Positions 16,185-23,176 of a stretch of 64,000 bases of DNA are shown here, piece by piece. The notes below the pieces were generated by a model that made no database searches, had not been told where the DNA came from, and was given only the letters and a program-made list of their open reading frames with translations. The stretch's first letter is position 1; the number at the start of each line of letters is the position of its first letter. Both the position numbers and the translations under genes were made by a program. Source of the DNA: an uncultured Lentisphaerota bacterium (lineage in GTDB: Bacteria; Verrucomicrobiota; Kiritimatiellia; CAIQIC01). The stretch covers positions 1 to 64,000 of the forward strand of contig CAITZM010000052.1 in the NCBI GenBank assembly GCA_903896925.1. Direction: 5' to 3'.

Positions 16185-17929
16185 TATTCCTTCTCCAACG
16201 GGAAGACCTTCACTTCGACCCGGCGGTTCTTCTTGTTGTGCTCCGAATTGCTGGCATCGGTCATGGTGGGCACGGGATTATCCCAGCCGTTGCCGATGAC
16301 CTTGAACTTGTTCGGGTCAAACTTGTACTTGATCAGGAGCGCCTTGCGCACCGAATCCGCCCGGTCATAGGAGAGCTGGCGCACGAGGTCGGCGGGCACC
16401 ACGCCCTTGCGGCTGGCGTCGGTGTTGCCTTCGATGACGATGTAGGCGTTGCCGAACGTGCCCGCGAGCTTGCCGATCTCTTCCATCACATTCGGGATGG
16501 TCGGGTCGTAGGCGGGATTGAGCAGCGTTTTGTTCGGCTCGAAGGAAATGATGACGGACTTGGTGAGGATCTCCGCGCTCTCGGCCTCGGCGGTCTTGAA
16601 GAGCGCACCCGGCTTGAAGGTGGCCTGCGAGAGGTCGCGCACTTCCTTGTACTCCTCGGACAGCTTGGCCAGGATGCCCGCCGCCTTCACCTTGGCGGGG
16701 GACACGGGGGCATCGATCGCGCCCAGCGACTTGTAAATCGTCGAAGCCCGGCTCCAGACGACCTCGAAGTTCGACGGGTTCATCGGGTCGAGGAAGAAGT
16801 TGGAGTTCTCGCGGTAGTTCGTCAGGTGCGCGTCGCCCTCGGCGACGCCGCCGTCCTTGCCGATCATGCTCTTGCAATCCTCCACCGGGATGCCGTACGC
16901 CTTGGACAGCATCTGGGCCGCGGCCGGGATGTCCTTGCGCACCAGGTCCACGCCCTCAAAAATGCCGCGCATCAGGTTGGCCACGATGTCCGGATGGTCG
17001 CGATAGAAATCGTTGCGCACCGCCCACACGTCGGCGATGAGGTGGTTGGCGCTGCCGGTGGTGACCACGAGCCGGGTGCCCGGGACCTTGTCCGTGATCG
17101 TGTAAATATCCGGCGACCAGCCGACGAAGGCGTCGAACGACTGGTCCTGCACGAAGATCTTCGCCGCCGCCGGCGCGTCCCCGGCCCACTTGAAGTCCAC
17201 CTGCGCGGGATCGATGCCTGCGTCGATCAACAGCGACATGATGAGGTAATGGCTCGGCGAGTTCTGCGCCAGCACGACCTTGCGGCGCTTACCGTTCTTC
17301 ATCCGGAAATCGTTGATGTTGCGCAGGTCGCCGCGCGCCACGATCCCGTCGCCGCCGCCCGACCAGTCAACCTGCTGGGCGATGACCGGCACGGTGCGCG
17401 AGTCCTTCACCAGTTCCGGGGCGAACAGCGCCATCATGTCGAGCGTGCCCCACAGGACGTGGCTGTGGCCGCTGGCGAACAGGTCGCGGGCCTTGACCGG
17501 GTCGTCCACGATCGAGAGCTTCAGGTAGAAGCCGTATTTCTGGAAGAACACGCTGCCTTCGTTCGGCTCCAGGCCGTTGTTGGCCACGATGATGGGTGCC
17601 CAGCCGGGCCAGACGTTGATGGGAAACTGCACCACGAGCTTGCCGTCCTTCATCGTCTTGTCGTAGTCGCTGACGCCGCTGACGGGCGGGATGGCCGAGC
17701 CATCCACGAGCGAGACCGCCTTGTCGCCCGCGAGCAGCTTGTTGGCGACATCGTCGGCCTTGGCGGGCGCCGGCTTGTTGGCATCGAGCGCTTTCTTTAT
17801 GTCCTGCGGATTGATGGAAACCTGCGCGGACCGGCCGGCGGGTGCGATCTTGTCCCACCAGCGGTACATGCCGAAGCCCACCACGGCGAGCAGGATGAAG
17901 GTCAGTAGGATTTTGCCACGGGTTGTCAT
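16184..17929 (-). CDS. NMT1-like ABC substrate-binding domain fused to OmpA-like domain
   Basis: The product is 581 residues. An N-terminal membrane anchor (ILLTFILLAVVGFGMYRWW) is followed by a linker, then a periplasmic binding domain of the NMT1/SsuA type (about 95-400; FPINVWPGWAPIIVANN). A C-terminal OmpA/MotB-like domain (about 455-575) ends with the peptidoglycan-binding pattern NSEHNKKNRRVEVKVF. The fusion would tie the solute sensor to both the inner membrane and the cell wall, which a simple importer does not need. NCBI-style naming knows this architecture as a substrate-binding/OmpA family protein; its function has, as far as I know, not been worked out. The gene follows the PspA-like gene by 26 bases, with AGGAG before the start. 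Confidence 0.92.
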   Translation of the reverse strand: MTTRGKILLTFILLAVVGFGMYRWWDKIAPAGRSAQVSINPQDIKKALDANKPAPAKADDVANKLLAGDKAVSLVDGSAIPPVSGVSDYDKTMKDGKLVVQFPINVWPGWAPIIVANNGLEPNEGSVFFQKYGFYLKLSIVDDPVKARDLFASGHSHVLWGTLDMMALFAPELVKDSRTVPVIAQQVDWSGGGDGIVARGDLRNINDFRMKNGKRRKVVLAQNSPSHYLIMSLLIDAGIDPAQVDFKWAGDAPAAAKIFVQDQSFDAFVGWSPDIYTITDKVPGTRLVVTTGSANHLIADVWAVRNDFYRDHPDIVANLMRGIFEGVDLVRKDIPAAAQMLSKAYGIPVEDCKSMIGKDGGVAEGDAHLTNYRENSNFFLDPMNPSNFEVVWSRASTIYKSLGAIDAPVSPAKVKAAGILAKLSEEYKEVRDLSQATFKPGALFKTAEAESAEILTKSVIISFEPNKTLLNPAYDPTIPNVMEEIGKLAGTFGNAYIVIEGNTDASRKGVVPADLVRQLSYDRADSVRKALLIKYKFDPNKFKVIGNGWDNPVPTMTDASNSEHNKKNRRVEVKVFPLEKE

Positions 17930-17955
17930 GATTCGATTTCTCCTGGATTACGGCC

Positions 17956-18711
17956 TTACTCAGCAATCTTCTGCTTTTCCGGGGGCCGGGCAGCGGCCTG
18001 GGGGGCGGCGGCCACCTCCGGCTGCACCATGCCCATCTTCTTCTTGTACTCCTGGAACAGCATGGACCCGCGCGCCTTGCGCATCTCCTGCTGCCGGGAA
18101 ATATCGGAGCCCATCGCCTTGGCGAGGTCCAGCGTGGCGCGCATCTGGCCTTCGCCGCCGGCCGCGGACTGGCGGAGCTGTTGCATGGACTGCCCCAGTT
18201 CGCCGCCCATCATGCCCTGGAGCTCGGTGATGGAACTCTTCATCATGCCGGCCAGGCCCTCGATGGAGCGCCCGATGGCAACCTTGGCCTTGACCGCCTC
18301 AAACTCGCGCTGGGTCTTTTGAATCTCGCGCAGGCTTTGGGCGATGATCTCGGTGTTCTGCTGGTAGAGCTGTTCCAGGCTGTCGGCCTGGTTCTTGTTT
18401 TCGGCGAGATCCTGTTCGACGGTGGACAGTTCTTCCGCATAATGCGCCCCGTTGGCCTCGTCGTTGGCCGCGACGGCGGCCTGCAGCATGCCCTGCAAAT
18501 CCGCGCGCTGGCGCTCCTGCCGTTTGACCTGGTCCTTGATCAGGGCGATCTGGCCCGCCAACTGGCCGTTGGCGTAGTGGGCTTTGTCCGCCTTGGCCCG
18601 GGAGTCGCGGATGCCGCGCTCGACGACCGCCTGGTTGATGGCGTCGGTCTCGGTGGCCTGCTCGGCCATGAGACCGAGCCAGATGAACACACGTTTGATG
18701 GCTCTGAACAT
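17956..18711 (-). CDS. PspA/IM30 family protein
   Basis: The product is 251 residues from ATG 18711, which has AGGGAAG upstream; upstream in-frame extension is out-of-character Ser/Arg-rich sequence. The protein begins MFRAIKRVFIWLG, an amphipathic helix typical of PspA/Vipp1. A long antiparallel coiled coil follows, rich in Gln, Glu, Lys and Ala. The C-terminal third is Gln/Met-rich (SMQQLRQSAAGGEGQM), ending in a Pro/Ala tail. PspA proteins assemble on stressed membranes and are controlled by AAA+ partners. Here it lies between vWA and binding-protein::OmpA genes, so the operon probably serves envelope homeostasis. The family call is good. Confidence 0.88.
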   Translation of the reverse strand: MFRAIKRVFIWLGLMAEQATETDAINQAVVERGIRDSRAKADKAHYANGQLAGQIALIKDQVKRQERQRADLQGMLQAAVAANDEANGAHYAEELSTVEQDLAENKNQADSLEQLYQQNTEIIAQSLREIQKTQREFEAVKAKVAIGRSIEGLAGMMKSSITELQGMMGGELGQSMQQLRQSAAGGEGQMRATLDLAKAMGSDISRQQEMRKARGSMLFQEYKKKMGMVQPEVAAAPQAAARPPEKQKIAE

Positions 18712-18727
18712 AGTGACTTCCCTTTCG

Positions 18728-19444
18728 CTACTGCTTTTTCGGCGGTTCTTCGTCTTCCAACAAAATCTTTTTCTCCAGGATGAACTCCAGCTGGGTGTTG
18801 AGCTGGCTCTCGTTGGCCGCACCCACCACCGTCGCCCCGAGTTTCTTCACGCCGGCGAAGACCTTGGCGTCCACGTCAAAGGCCACGAAATGGACGGACA
18901 CGCCCGTCTGCTTCTGACCCGCTTCCCGCTGCAGTGCAGGCAAGGTCACATCCGGCCTGGGGCCGACGGTATTCTCGCCGTCCGTGATGATCAGCACATG
19001 CTTGCGCGTCAGACCCGAGTGGAGCACGGCGCGCCCGGCCACATTCAGGGCCTCACCCAAGGGAGTGCCTCCGATGGGCTCGGTGAACCCGTGCGCCCAT
19101 GTTATGAACGGCGCCGCCTTGAAGGGGGCCAGAGGAAGAACGGCCTGCGGCCCGTCTTTTTGAAACACAAACAAGCCCGCGCGGATGTTGCGCGGGCCGC
19201 CGGCGGTCCCCTTGGCGGCGAAGGCCTCTATCCGGTTGGCGATGGCGACCAGCGCGCGGTTGGCGACGAGATATTTGGGCGAGAATTTTCCGGCGTCATC
19301 CTTGACCGCCTCCTTCATGCTGCCCGAGGTGTCATAGACGATGGCAAGGGCCACGCCCTCCTCGTCGGCGGCGGAAGCCGGGATCGCGCCCGCGCAGAGG
19401 GCCAGTAACGCGAAAAAAACCGTGGTCCGACGAAACGATTTCAT
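18728..19444 (-). CDS. Secreted von Willebrand factor A domain protein
   Basis: The product is 238 residues from ATG 19444. A signal peptide (MKSFRRTTVFFALLALCAG, ending at ASA-A) precedes one vWA domain with MIDAS DTSGSM, the Thr-containing PIGGTPLGEAL and the Asp-containing ITDGENTVG. The C-terminus is charged and ends EEPPKKQ. It is the first gene of the eight-gene leftward operon, with 16 bases to the PspA-like gene. A periplasmic, metal-dependent adhesion or adaptor role is expected for the family. Its partner may be the OmpA-fused binding protein (inference). Confidence 0.93.
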   Translation of the reverse strand: MKSFRRTTVFFALLALCAGAIPASAADEEGVALAIVYDTSGSMKEAVKDDAGKFSPKYLVANRALVAIANRIEAFAAKGTAGGPRNIRAGLFVFQKDGPQAVLPLAPFKAAPFITWAHGFTEPIGGTPLGEALNVAGRAVLHSGLTRKHVLIITDGENTVGPRPDVTLPALQREAGQKQTGVSVHFVAFDVDAKVFAGVKKLGATVVGAANESQLNTQLEFILEKKILLEDEEPPKKQ

Positions 19445-19618
19445 ATTCGGTCTCAGATTCTCCAAAGCACCAAAACCGTTACACTCTAAAAGATGCGTTC
19501 CTGCGTAGTCAACCTATATCGGAAGGCCATCCGGCGTGCTGCAAGCGCCGAAAGCACAACAGGCTAGCGCAACTTTCCTCAACCTGGCTGCGGCTGCACG
19601 GCCGACCCGACAGGACAG

Positions 19619-19648
19619 CCTTTCACGTTGGCCCGCGAGCGTGAAAGG
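19619..19648. terminator. Hairpin downstream of the 19698-21572 gene
   Basis: Perfect 9-base arms CCTTTCACG / CGTGAAAGG flank a 12-base loop. It lies 50 bases past the stop of the leftward gene, but no U run follows on that strand, so it would be an atypical terminator or an mRNA-stabilising hairpin. Confidence 0.4.
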
Positions 19649-19697
19649 CCGAAGCTAAAACGCCACTCCTCCATGCCGACACAGGACGCCGACTGGC

Positions 19698-21572
19698 TCA
19701 GCGGTTGAAATCCAAGACGAGCGACTGGCTGCCCTTGCGAAGGGTGACGAGGCCACTGCCGAAGTCGGACTGGATGAATGGGCTGTCGAAAACTTTTTGC
19801 GGGGCATAATTGACAGGCTGCCCGTCCACCAGCGGCGGACGCGAGTAGTCGGTGAACAGCGTGAGGGTCGTCTTGTTCAAGGCGCTGGTGTAGTCGAGGC
19901 GGTTGTTTTCGAAGCGCAACGGGTACGCCAGGACCGCGCGCTGGAAGGCGGCAAAGTCCGCGCAGTCGCCCTTGCGGACGACCTCGATGATCACCGGCGC
20001 GAACTCGTTCAGACACTTCAGCCACTCGCCCTTGTCTGTGCCGCCCGTCTTCTTCCGGTGCTGTTCCATGCTGTCGGCTTCCCACGCCGTGCCACCGGCG
20101 ACCACGCGGACGGCGGCGTACGCCTGCGGCGCCTCGGCGAAAACCCAGCCGTTGGTTTCGGCGCGCTGGAGGGCGGCATCGAACCAGATGCGCTGGCCCT
20201 TGGCGGCCTTCGACGTCTTGAGGCGCTGGACAATCAGCACGCCGCGCTTTTGCACGGACCATTCGGCGTTATAGACGCTACCTTTTTTCGGCGTCAGCGG
20301 CTGCGCGAAGATGCGCGCCGTCGGATGCCCGGCGAAGATCACGCCCTCCCAGCGGTTCTGGCTGCTGATGGCGCACCAATCTTCGCACGGCCGCGCCTCG
20401 ACCATGCTCGTGCCCATCACGAAATCCGGCGTGCCGTAGGTGTAGCGGAGCAGGCCGCCGCCTTCGGACCGCAAAGGATAAAGGCCCTGCGGGACGAAGA
20501 ATGGATGCTGGGGGTCGCTGACGTAGTTCGGCGGCGGCGCACCCGCCTGGCGCGGCTCGGCGAGGCCGGGCCGGCGCGAACAACTTTCGTAGACGCCGCG
20601 GCCCGCAACATCGAGCGCGAGATCGGTGACGATCAGTGACGGCCGCCAGAAGGTGGTCGCGCCACACATATGACTGGGATGCTGGCTTTTGGCATGGCCG
20701 AGCCCGAAAGGGAACCACGCCAGACCGTCCATGCTCGAACCCGCAGTCGAATCGGTGCCCGGGTAGCAGCGGTGCCGGCTGCCGCCGCGGACGCCGTTGA
20801 TCTGTTCGCTGGCCCAGTCGGCCCAGAACAGGTCGAGCAGCATTGCGAACCGCCGCCGCAGCGCGGGATCCGGGGCGAAGTCGGCGAGGTTGTACCAGCC
20901 GCCGAGCGTGTACTTGTTGTAGCCGGAGTTGCATTCGACCAGCAGGCCGGTCGCCGCGCGGTGGAGCGCGTAGCGCAGGTAATAGGCGTTGAACGCCGCC
21001 GCCATCTGCGCGGGCGTCGTGCCGTCGGCATAGCGCCGGTCCTTGTAGGCGGGATGCTGCGCGAAAATCTGCGCCGCGCCCCAGAAGCTCGACCACGCCT
21101 GCGCGTGATGGTTCTCGCTGCCCCACTTCCAGAAGTCGCGTTCCGGCAGCGTCATCTCCAGCCGGCAGCGCGGCCCGGCCCACTGCCAGAGCATGTCCAG
21201 CAGCGCCGCCTCGGCCTCCGCGCCCAGGCGGCCGGGGAAGCGTTGGCTGTCCTTGGCAAAGAGGAAATAGATCCGCTCCAGCATGAAGGCGTGCCAGTGG
21301 AAGTCGCCGTCCTTAAGCGATACAGGGAAAGCCTTCTCGCGCTCGGTCAGCAAGGCCTGGTCGGCCTCCGCGGTGCGCTCGTTCAGCCAGTAGGCCGCGA
21401 GCGCAAAATCCTCGTAATGCCAGCAGCCGTCAGCCGGATAGGGTTTCGCGAGCTGTGCGCGCAACATCACATCGCGCCGCGCACCCTGCTCGTCAGGAGC
21501 TGTCTGACCCGCTGCGGCGGCGCGGAGCGCCACGAACGGCAGCAGGACGGCAAGCCACAGCATGCACTTCAT
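19698..21572 (-). CDS. Secreted alpha/alpha-barrel-like protein, possible polysaccharide lyase or hydrolase
   Basis: The product is 624 residues starting at ATG 21572; reading further upstream enters a different gene's leader. The signal peptide is MKCMLWLAVLLPFVALRAAAA. The first half is helical and Trp/His/Tyr-rich (WHYEDFALAAYWL, ENHHAQAWSSFWGAAQ, NSGYNKYTLGGWYNL), as in the alpha/alpha toroids of heparinase/alginate-lyase-like enzymes. The second half is beta-rich (QKRGVLIVQRLKTSK). I cannot assign a CAZy family. The start overlaps, by ATGA, the stop of a 56-codon Tat-leader frame. It sits at the left end of the carbohydrate locus, so a carbohydrate substrate is likely. Confidence 0.8.
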   Translation of the reverse strand: MKCMLWLAVLLPFVALRAAAAGQTAPDEQGARRDVMLRAQLAKPYPADGCWHYEDFALAAYWLNERTAEADQALLTEREKAFPVSLKDGDFHWHAFMLERIYFLFAKDSQRFPGRLGAEAEAALLDMLWQWAGPRCRLEMTLPERDFWKWGSENHHAQAWSSFWGAAQIFAQHPAYKDRRYADGTTPAQMAAAFNAYYLRYALHRAATGLLVECNSGYNKYTLGGWYNLADFAPDPALRRRFAMLLDLFWADWASEQINGVRGGSRHRCYPGTDSTAGSSMDGLAWFPFGLGHAKSQHPSHMCGATTFWRPSLIVTDLALDVAGRGVYESCSRRPGLAEPRQAGAPPPNYVSDPQHPFFVPQGLYPLRSEGGGLLRYTYGTPDFVMGTSMVEARPCEDWCAISSQNRWEGVIFAGHPTARIFAQPLTPKKGSVYNAEWSVQKRGVLIVQRLKTSKAAKGQRIWFDAALQRAETNGWVFAEAPQAYAAVRVVAGGTAWEADSMEQHRKKTGGTDKGEWLKCLNEFAPVIIEVVRKGDCADFAAFQRAVLAYPLRFENNRLDYTSALNKTTLTLFTDYSRPPLVDGQPVNYAPQKVFDSPFIQSDFGSGLVTLRKGSQSLVLDFNR

Positions 21573-21739
21573 GAGCGCACCGGCAGTTCGAAGCCTTGGC
21601 GATAGCTCTTGCGGATCGGCGGCGCGGCTTCGGGCGCGTCGATGGCCTGACTCGTCGCGCAACCGCCCGGCCCAAACCCCGCACCCGCCAACGCGGCCGA
21701 GGAGAGAAACGAACGCCGATCCAGCTGTAGTGTTTTCAT
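21569..21739 (-). CDS. 56-residue Tat-leader-only reading frame (truncated gene or leader peptide)
   Basis: ATG 21739 opens a frame of 56 codons: MKTLQLDRRSFLSSAALAGAG (a textbook twin-arginine signal), then GGCATSQ and a short charged tail ending ELPVRS. Its TGA overlaps the ATG of the downstream enzyme (ATGA). The leader closely resembles that of the Gfo/Idh gene at 1-503 (RRKFLASASLA...GGC). Most likely a Tat-exported enzyme gene lost its body, leaving a leader that still couples translation of the next gene. A genuine tiny lipoprotein is the alternative. Confidence 0.65.
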   Translation of the reverse strand: MKTLQLDRRSFLSSAALAGAGFGPGGCATSQAIDAPEAAPPIRKSYRQGFELPVRS

Positions 21740-21810
21740 GATGGCCCTTCAGTCCGTCGTTTAACGTTTGGCACGCACCGGCATTGCAAGAAACTTCCGA
21801 CCGCATCGAC

Positions 21811-21829
21811 TTTTCCAATGCTTGGAAAA
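21811..21829. promoter_or_regulatory. Palindromic operator-like site TTTTCCAATGCTTGGAAAA
   Basis: The 19-base near-perfect palindrome has 8-base arms and centre TGC. It lies 72 bases upstream of the Tat-leader/lyase-like genes. An identical core occurs at 25148-25166 and 57510-57528, with variants at 49521-49599. Placement upstream of starts suggests a transcription-factor site, although it could be a dispersed repeat. Confidence 0.65.
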
Positions 21830-21855
21830 CTACAGCGGGGGCTGAGGCCGCCGAC

Positions 21856-21966
21856 GGCGACCGCAGGTCGCCGCTACAGAATAAGACGCCGGGTCGGTGA
21901 CCCGGCCTACGACAAAACAACTGCCTCCTGCCTACGGCCATTGTAGGCCGCGTGACCTCACGCGGC
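21856..21966. repeat. Run of three short hairpins (REP-like)
   Basis: There are three consecutive perfect inverted repeats: GGCGACC-GCA-GGTCGCC (21856-21872), GCCGGGTC-GGT-GACCCGGC (21888-21906) and GCCGCGTGA-CC-TCACGCGGC (21947-21966). They sit between the 3' end of the 21981-23159 gene and the next promoter. They probably act as REP-like dispersed elements and may also serve as 3' mRNA stabilisers or terminators. Confidence 0.75.
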
Positions 21967-21980
21967 GTATGTTGTCTGGC

Positions 21981-23159
21981 CTATTCCAACTTCCCGAACA
22001 TGATGCGCTCTTTGCGGCTCGGGTCGGAGTCGCCCTGCGTCACGACCAGGTAGATGGTGCCTTGGTGCTGGCGGAAGGTGGGATACTGAAAGGATTTTTC
22101 CGTCTCGAAGCGATACTTGCGTTCCCAGGTCTGCCCGTCGGCGGAGACCTCGATGTTGAAGACCGAACGGCTGACGCCGTTGATCCGCGTGCGCTCCTGC
22201 CAGCCGAGGTAATAAATGCCGTTGAAGCGGTCGAACGTAGGCTTGGAGTTCACACCGTTGGGGATGAACGCTTGCTCGCGGCCGACACTCCACGTCTTGC
22301 CATCGGCGCTGGTGCTGAAGTGGTAGTTGCCCTTGTCGTTGCGGCAGATCGCCAGCCAGGTGCCGTCGGGCAGGCGGTTCACGGCGGACTCGGAAAGCTG
22401 CGCGGTCTGCGGTTCGTTGTAATGGCCGAGCACCTCAAAGGTGGCCAGGTCCTCGTGCACGAGCGCGAGCGCGTTCTGGCCGCCGACGAAGTTGTTCAGC
22501 GCCACGTAGGTCTTGCCGTCGAACTGTTTGAAGGAATCGAAGAGGTAGAGGCCGAAGTCCAGCGCCTTGCGCTTGAGGCCCTGCGCCGCCGCATCGGCAT
22601 GGAAATACTGCGGCTGCATGTCGAAGGTGCCGGCGGCGGTCTTCAGCTGCGCCTTGTGAAGCTGCTTCTCGAAGGTGCCCGTGGCGATATCGAAGTCGAG
22701 GAACCAGGTCTGGGACTGGCCCTTGCCCGGATGCTCGGAGGCAAAGTAACAGCGTACGGTATGCGCGTCCTTCTGGATGATGCGCGGTACAAAGCACGAT
22801 CCCGCCGGCACCGTGACGTTCTCAAACACTTGCCCACCCCGGGCGAAGGGGATGATCTGCTCCACCTGCAACGTCCGCAGGCTCACAACGGACAGCGCGG
22901 AGTAGATTTCCGGCCAGCCCGCCCCCTCGCCGGGGCGCACATCGTTGACCTCCGCCACGACATAGGCCTTCCCGCCCACGATGGCCAGCTCGGCATCGTG
23001 CGCGCCCTTGACCTGCGGAGCGGTGACGCACACCAGCCCCGCCAGCACCTTATCGGCGGCCTGCTTCGCGTTCCAGCCGGGCGGCAAGAGTTTCGCTTGT
23101 GGCGCGGCGAACGCAACCAGCGGGGACAACAGCAGCGCGAAAGAGAAGATGTGTTTCAT
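21981..23159 (-). CDS. Secreted beta-propeller protein, BNR/sialidase-like
   Basis: The product is 392 residues. The signal peptide is MKHIFSFALLLSPLVAFAA. The body is beta-rich with recurring blade segments resembling Asp-boxes (STSADGKTWSVG, EVSADGQTWERKYRF) and a FRQHQGTIYLVV ending. These mark a six-bladed sialidase-type propeller, but the full set of sialidase arginines is not obvious, so it may bind or cleave another sugar. It is followed after 240 bases of hairpins by the lyase-like gene. The upstream beta-helix gene ends 17 bases before its start, so the two are probably co-transcribed. Confidence 0.8.
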   Translation of the reverse strand: MKHIFSFALLLSPLVAFAAPQAKLLPPGWNAKQAADKVLAGLVCVTAPQVKGAHDAELAIVGGKAYVVAEVNDVRPGEGAGWPEIYSALSVVSLRTLQVEQIIPFARGGQVFENVTVPAGSCFVPRIIQKDAHTVRCYFASEHPGKGQSQTWFLDFDIATGTFEKQLHKAQLKTAAGTFDMQPQYFHADAAAQGLKRKALDFGLYLFDSFKQFDGKTYVALNNFVGGQNALALVHEDLATFEVLGHYNEPQTAQLSESAVNRLPDGTWLAICRNDKGNYHFSTSADGKTWSVGREQAFIPNGVNSKPTFDRFNGIYYLGWQERTRINGVSRSVFNIEVSADGQTWERKYRFETEKSFQYPTFRQHQGTIYLVVTQGDSDPSRKERIMFGKLE

Positions 23160-23176
23160 GGTGGTTTATTTCTGAC

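Noticed and set aside
11060..18783. Long plus-strand open frames opposite the envelope operon (for example 11060-12700 and 16238-17908)
   Set aside because: These are antisense shadows of well-conserved genes caused by high third-position GC; they have no start context and low-complexity translations.
19619..19648. Intrinsic terminator after the lyase-like gene
   Set aside because: The hairpin is perfect but no U run follows on the transcribed strand, so it is listed only as a low-confidence hairpin.
21573..21941. N-terminal extension of the 19698-21572 gene
   Set aside because: The in-frame upstream codons run through a Tat-leader frame in another phase and through an operator palindrome; the Sec signal at ATG 21572 fixes the start.
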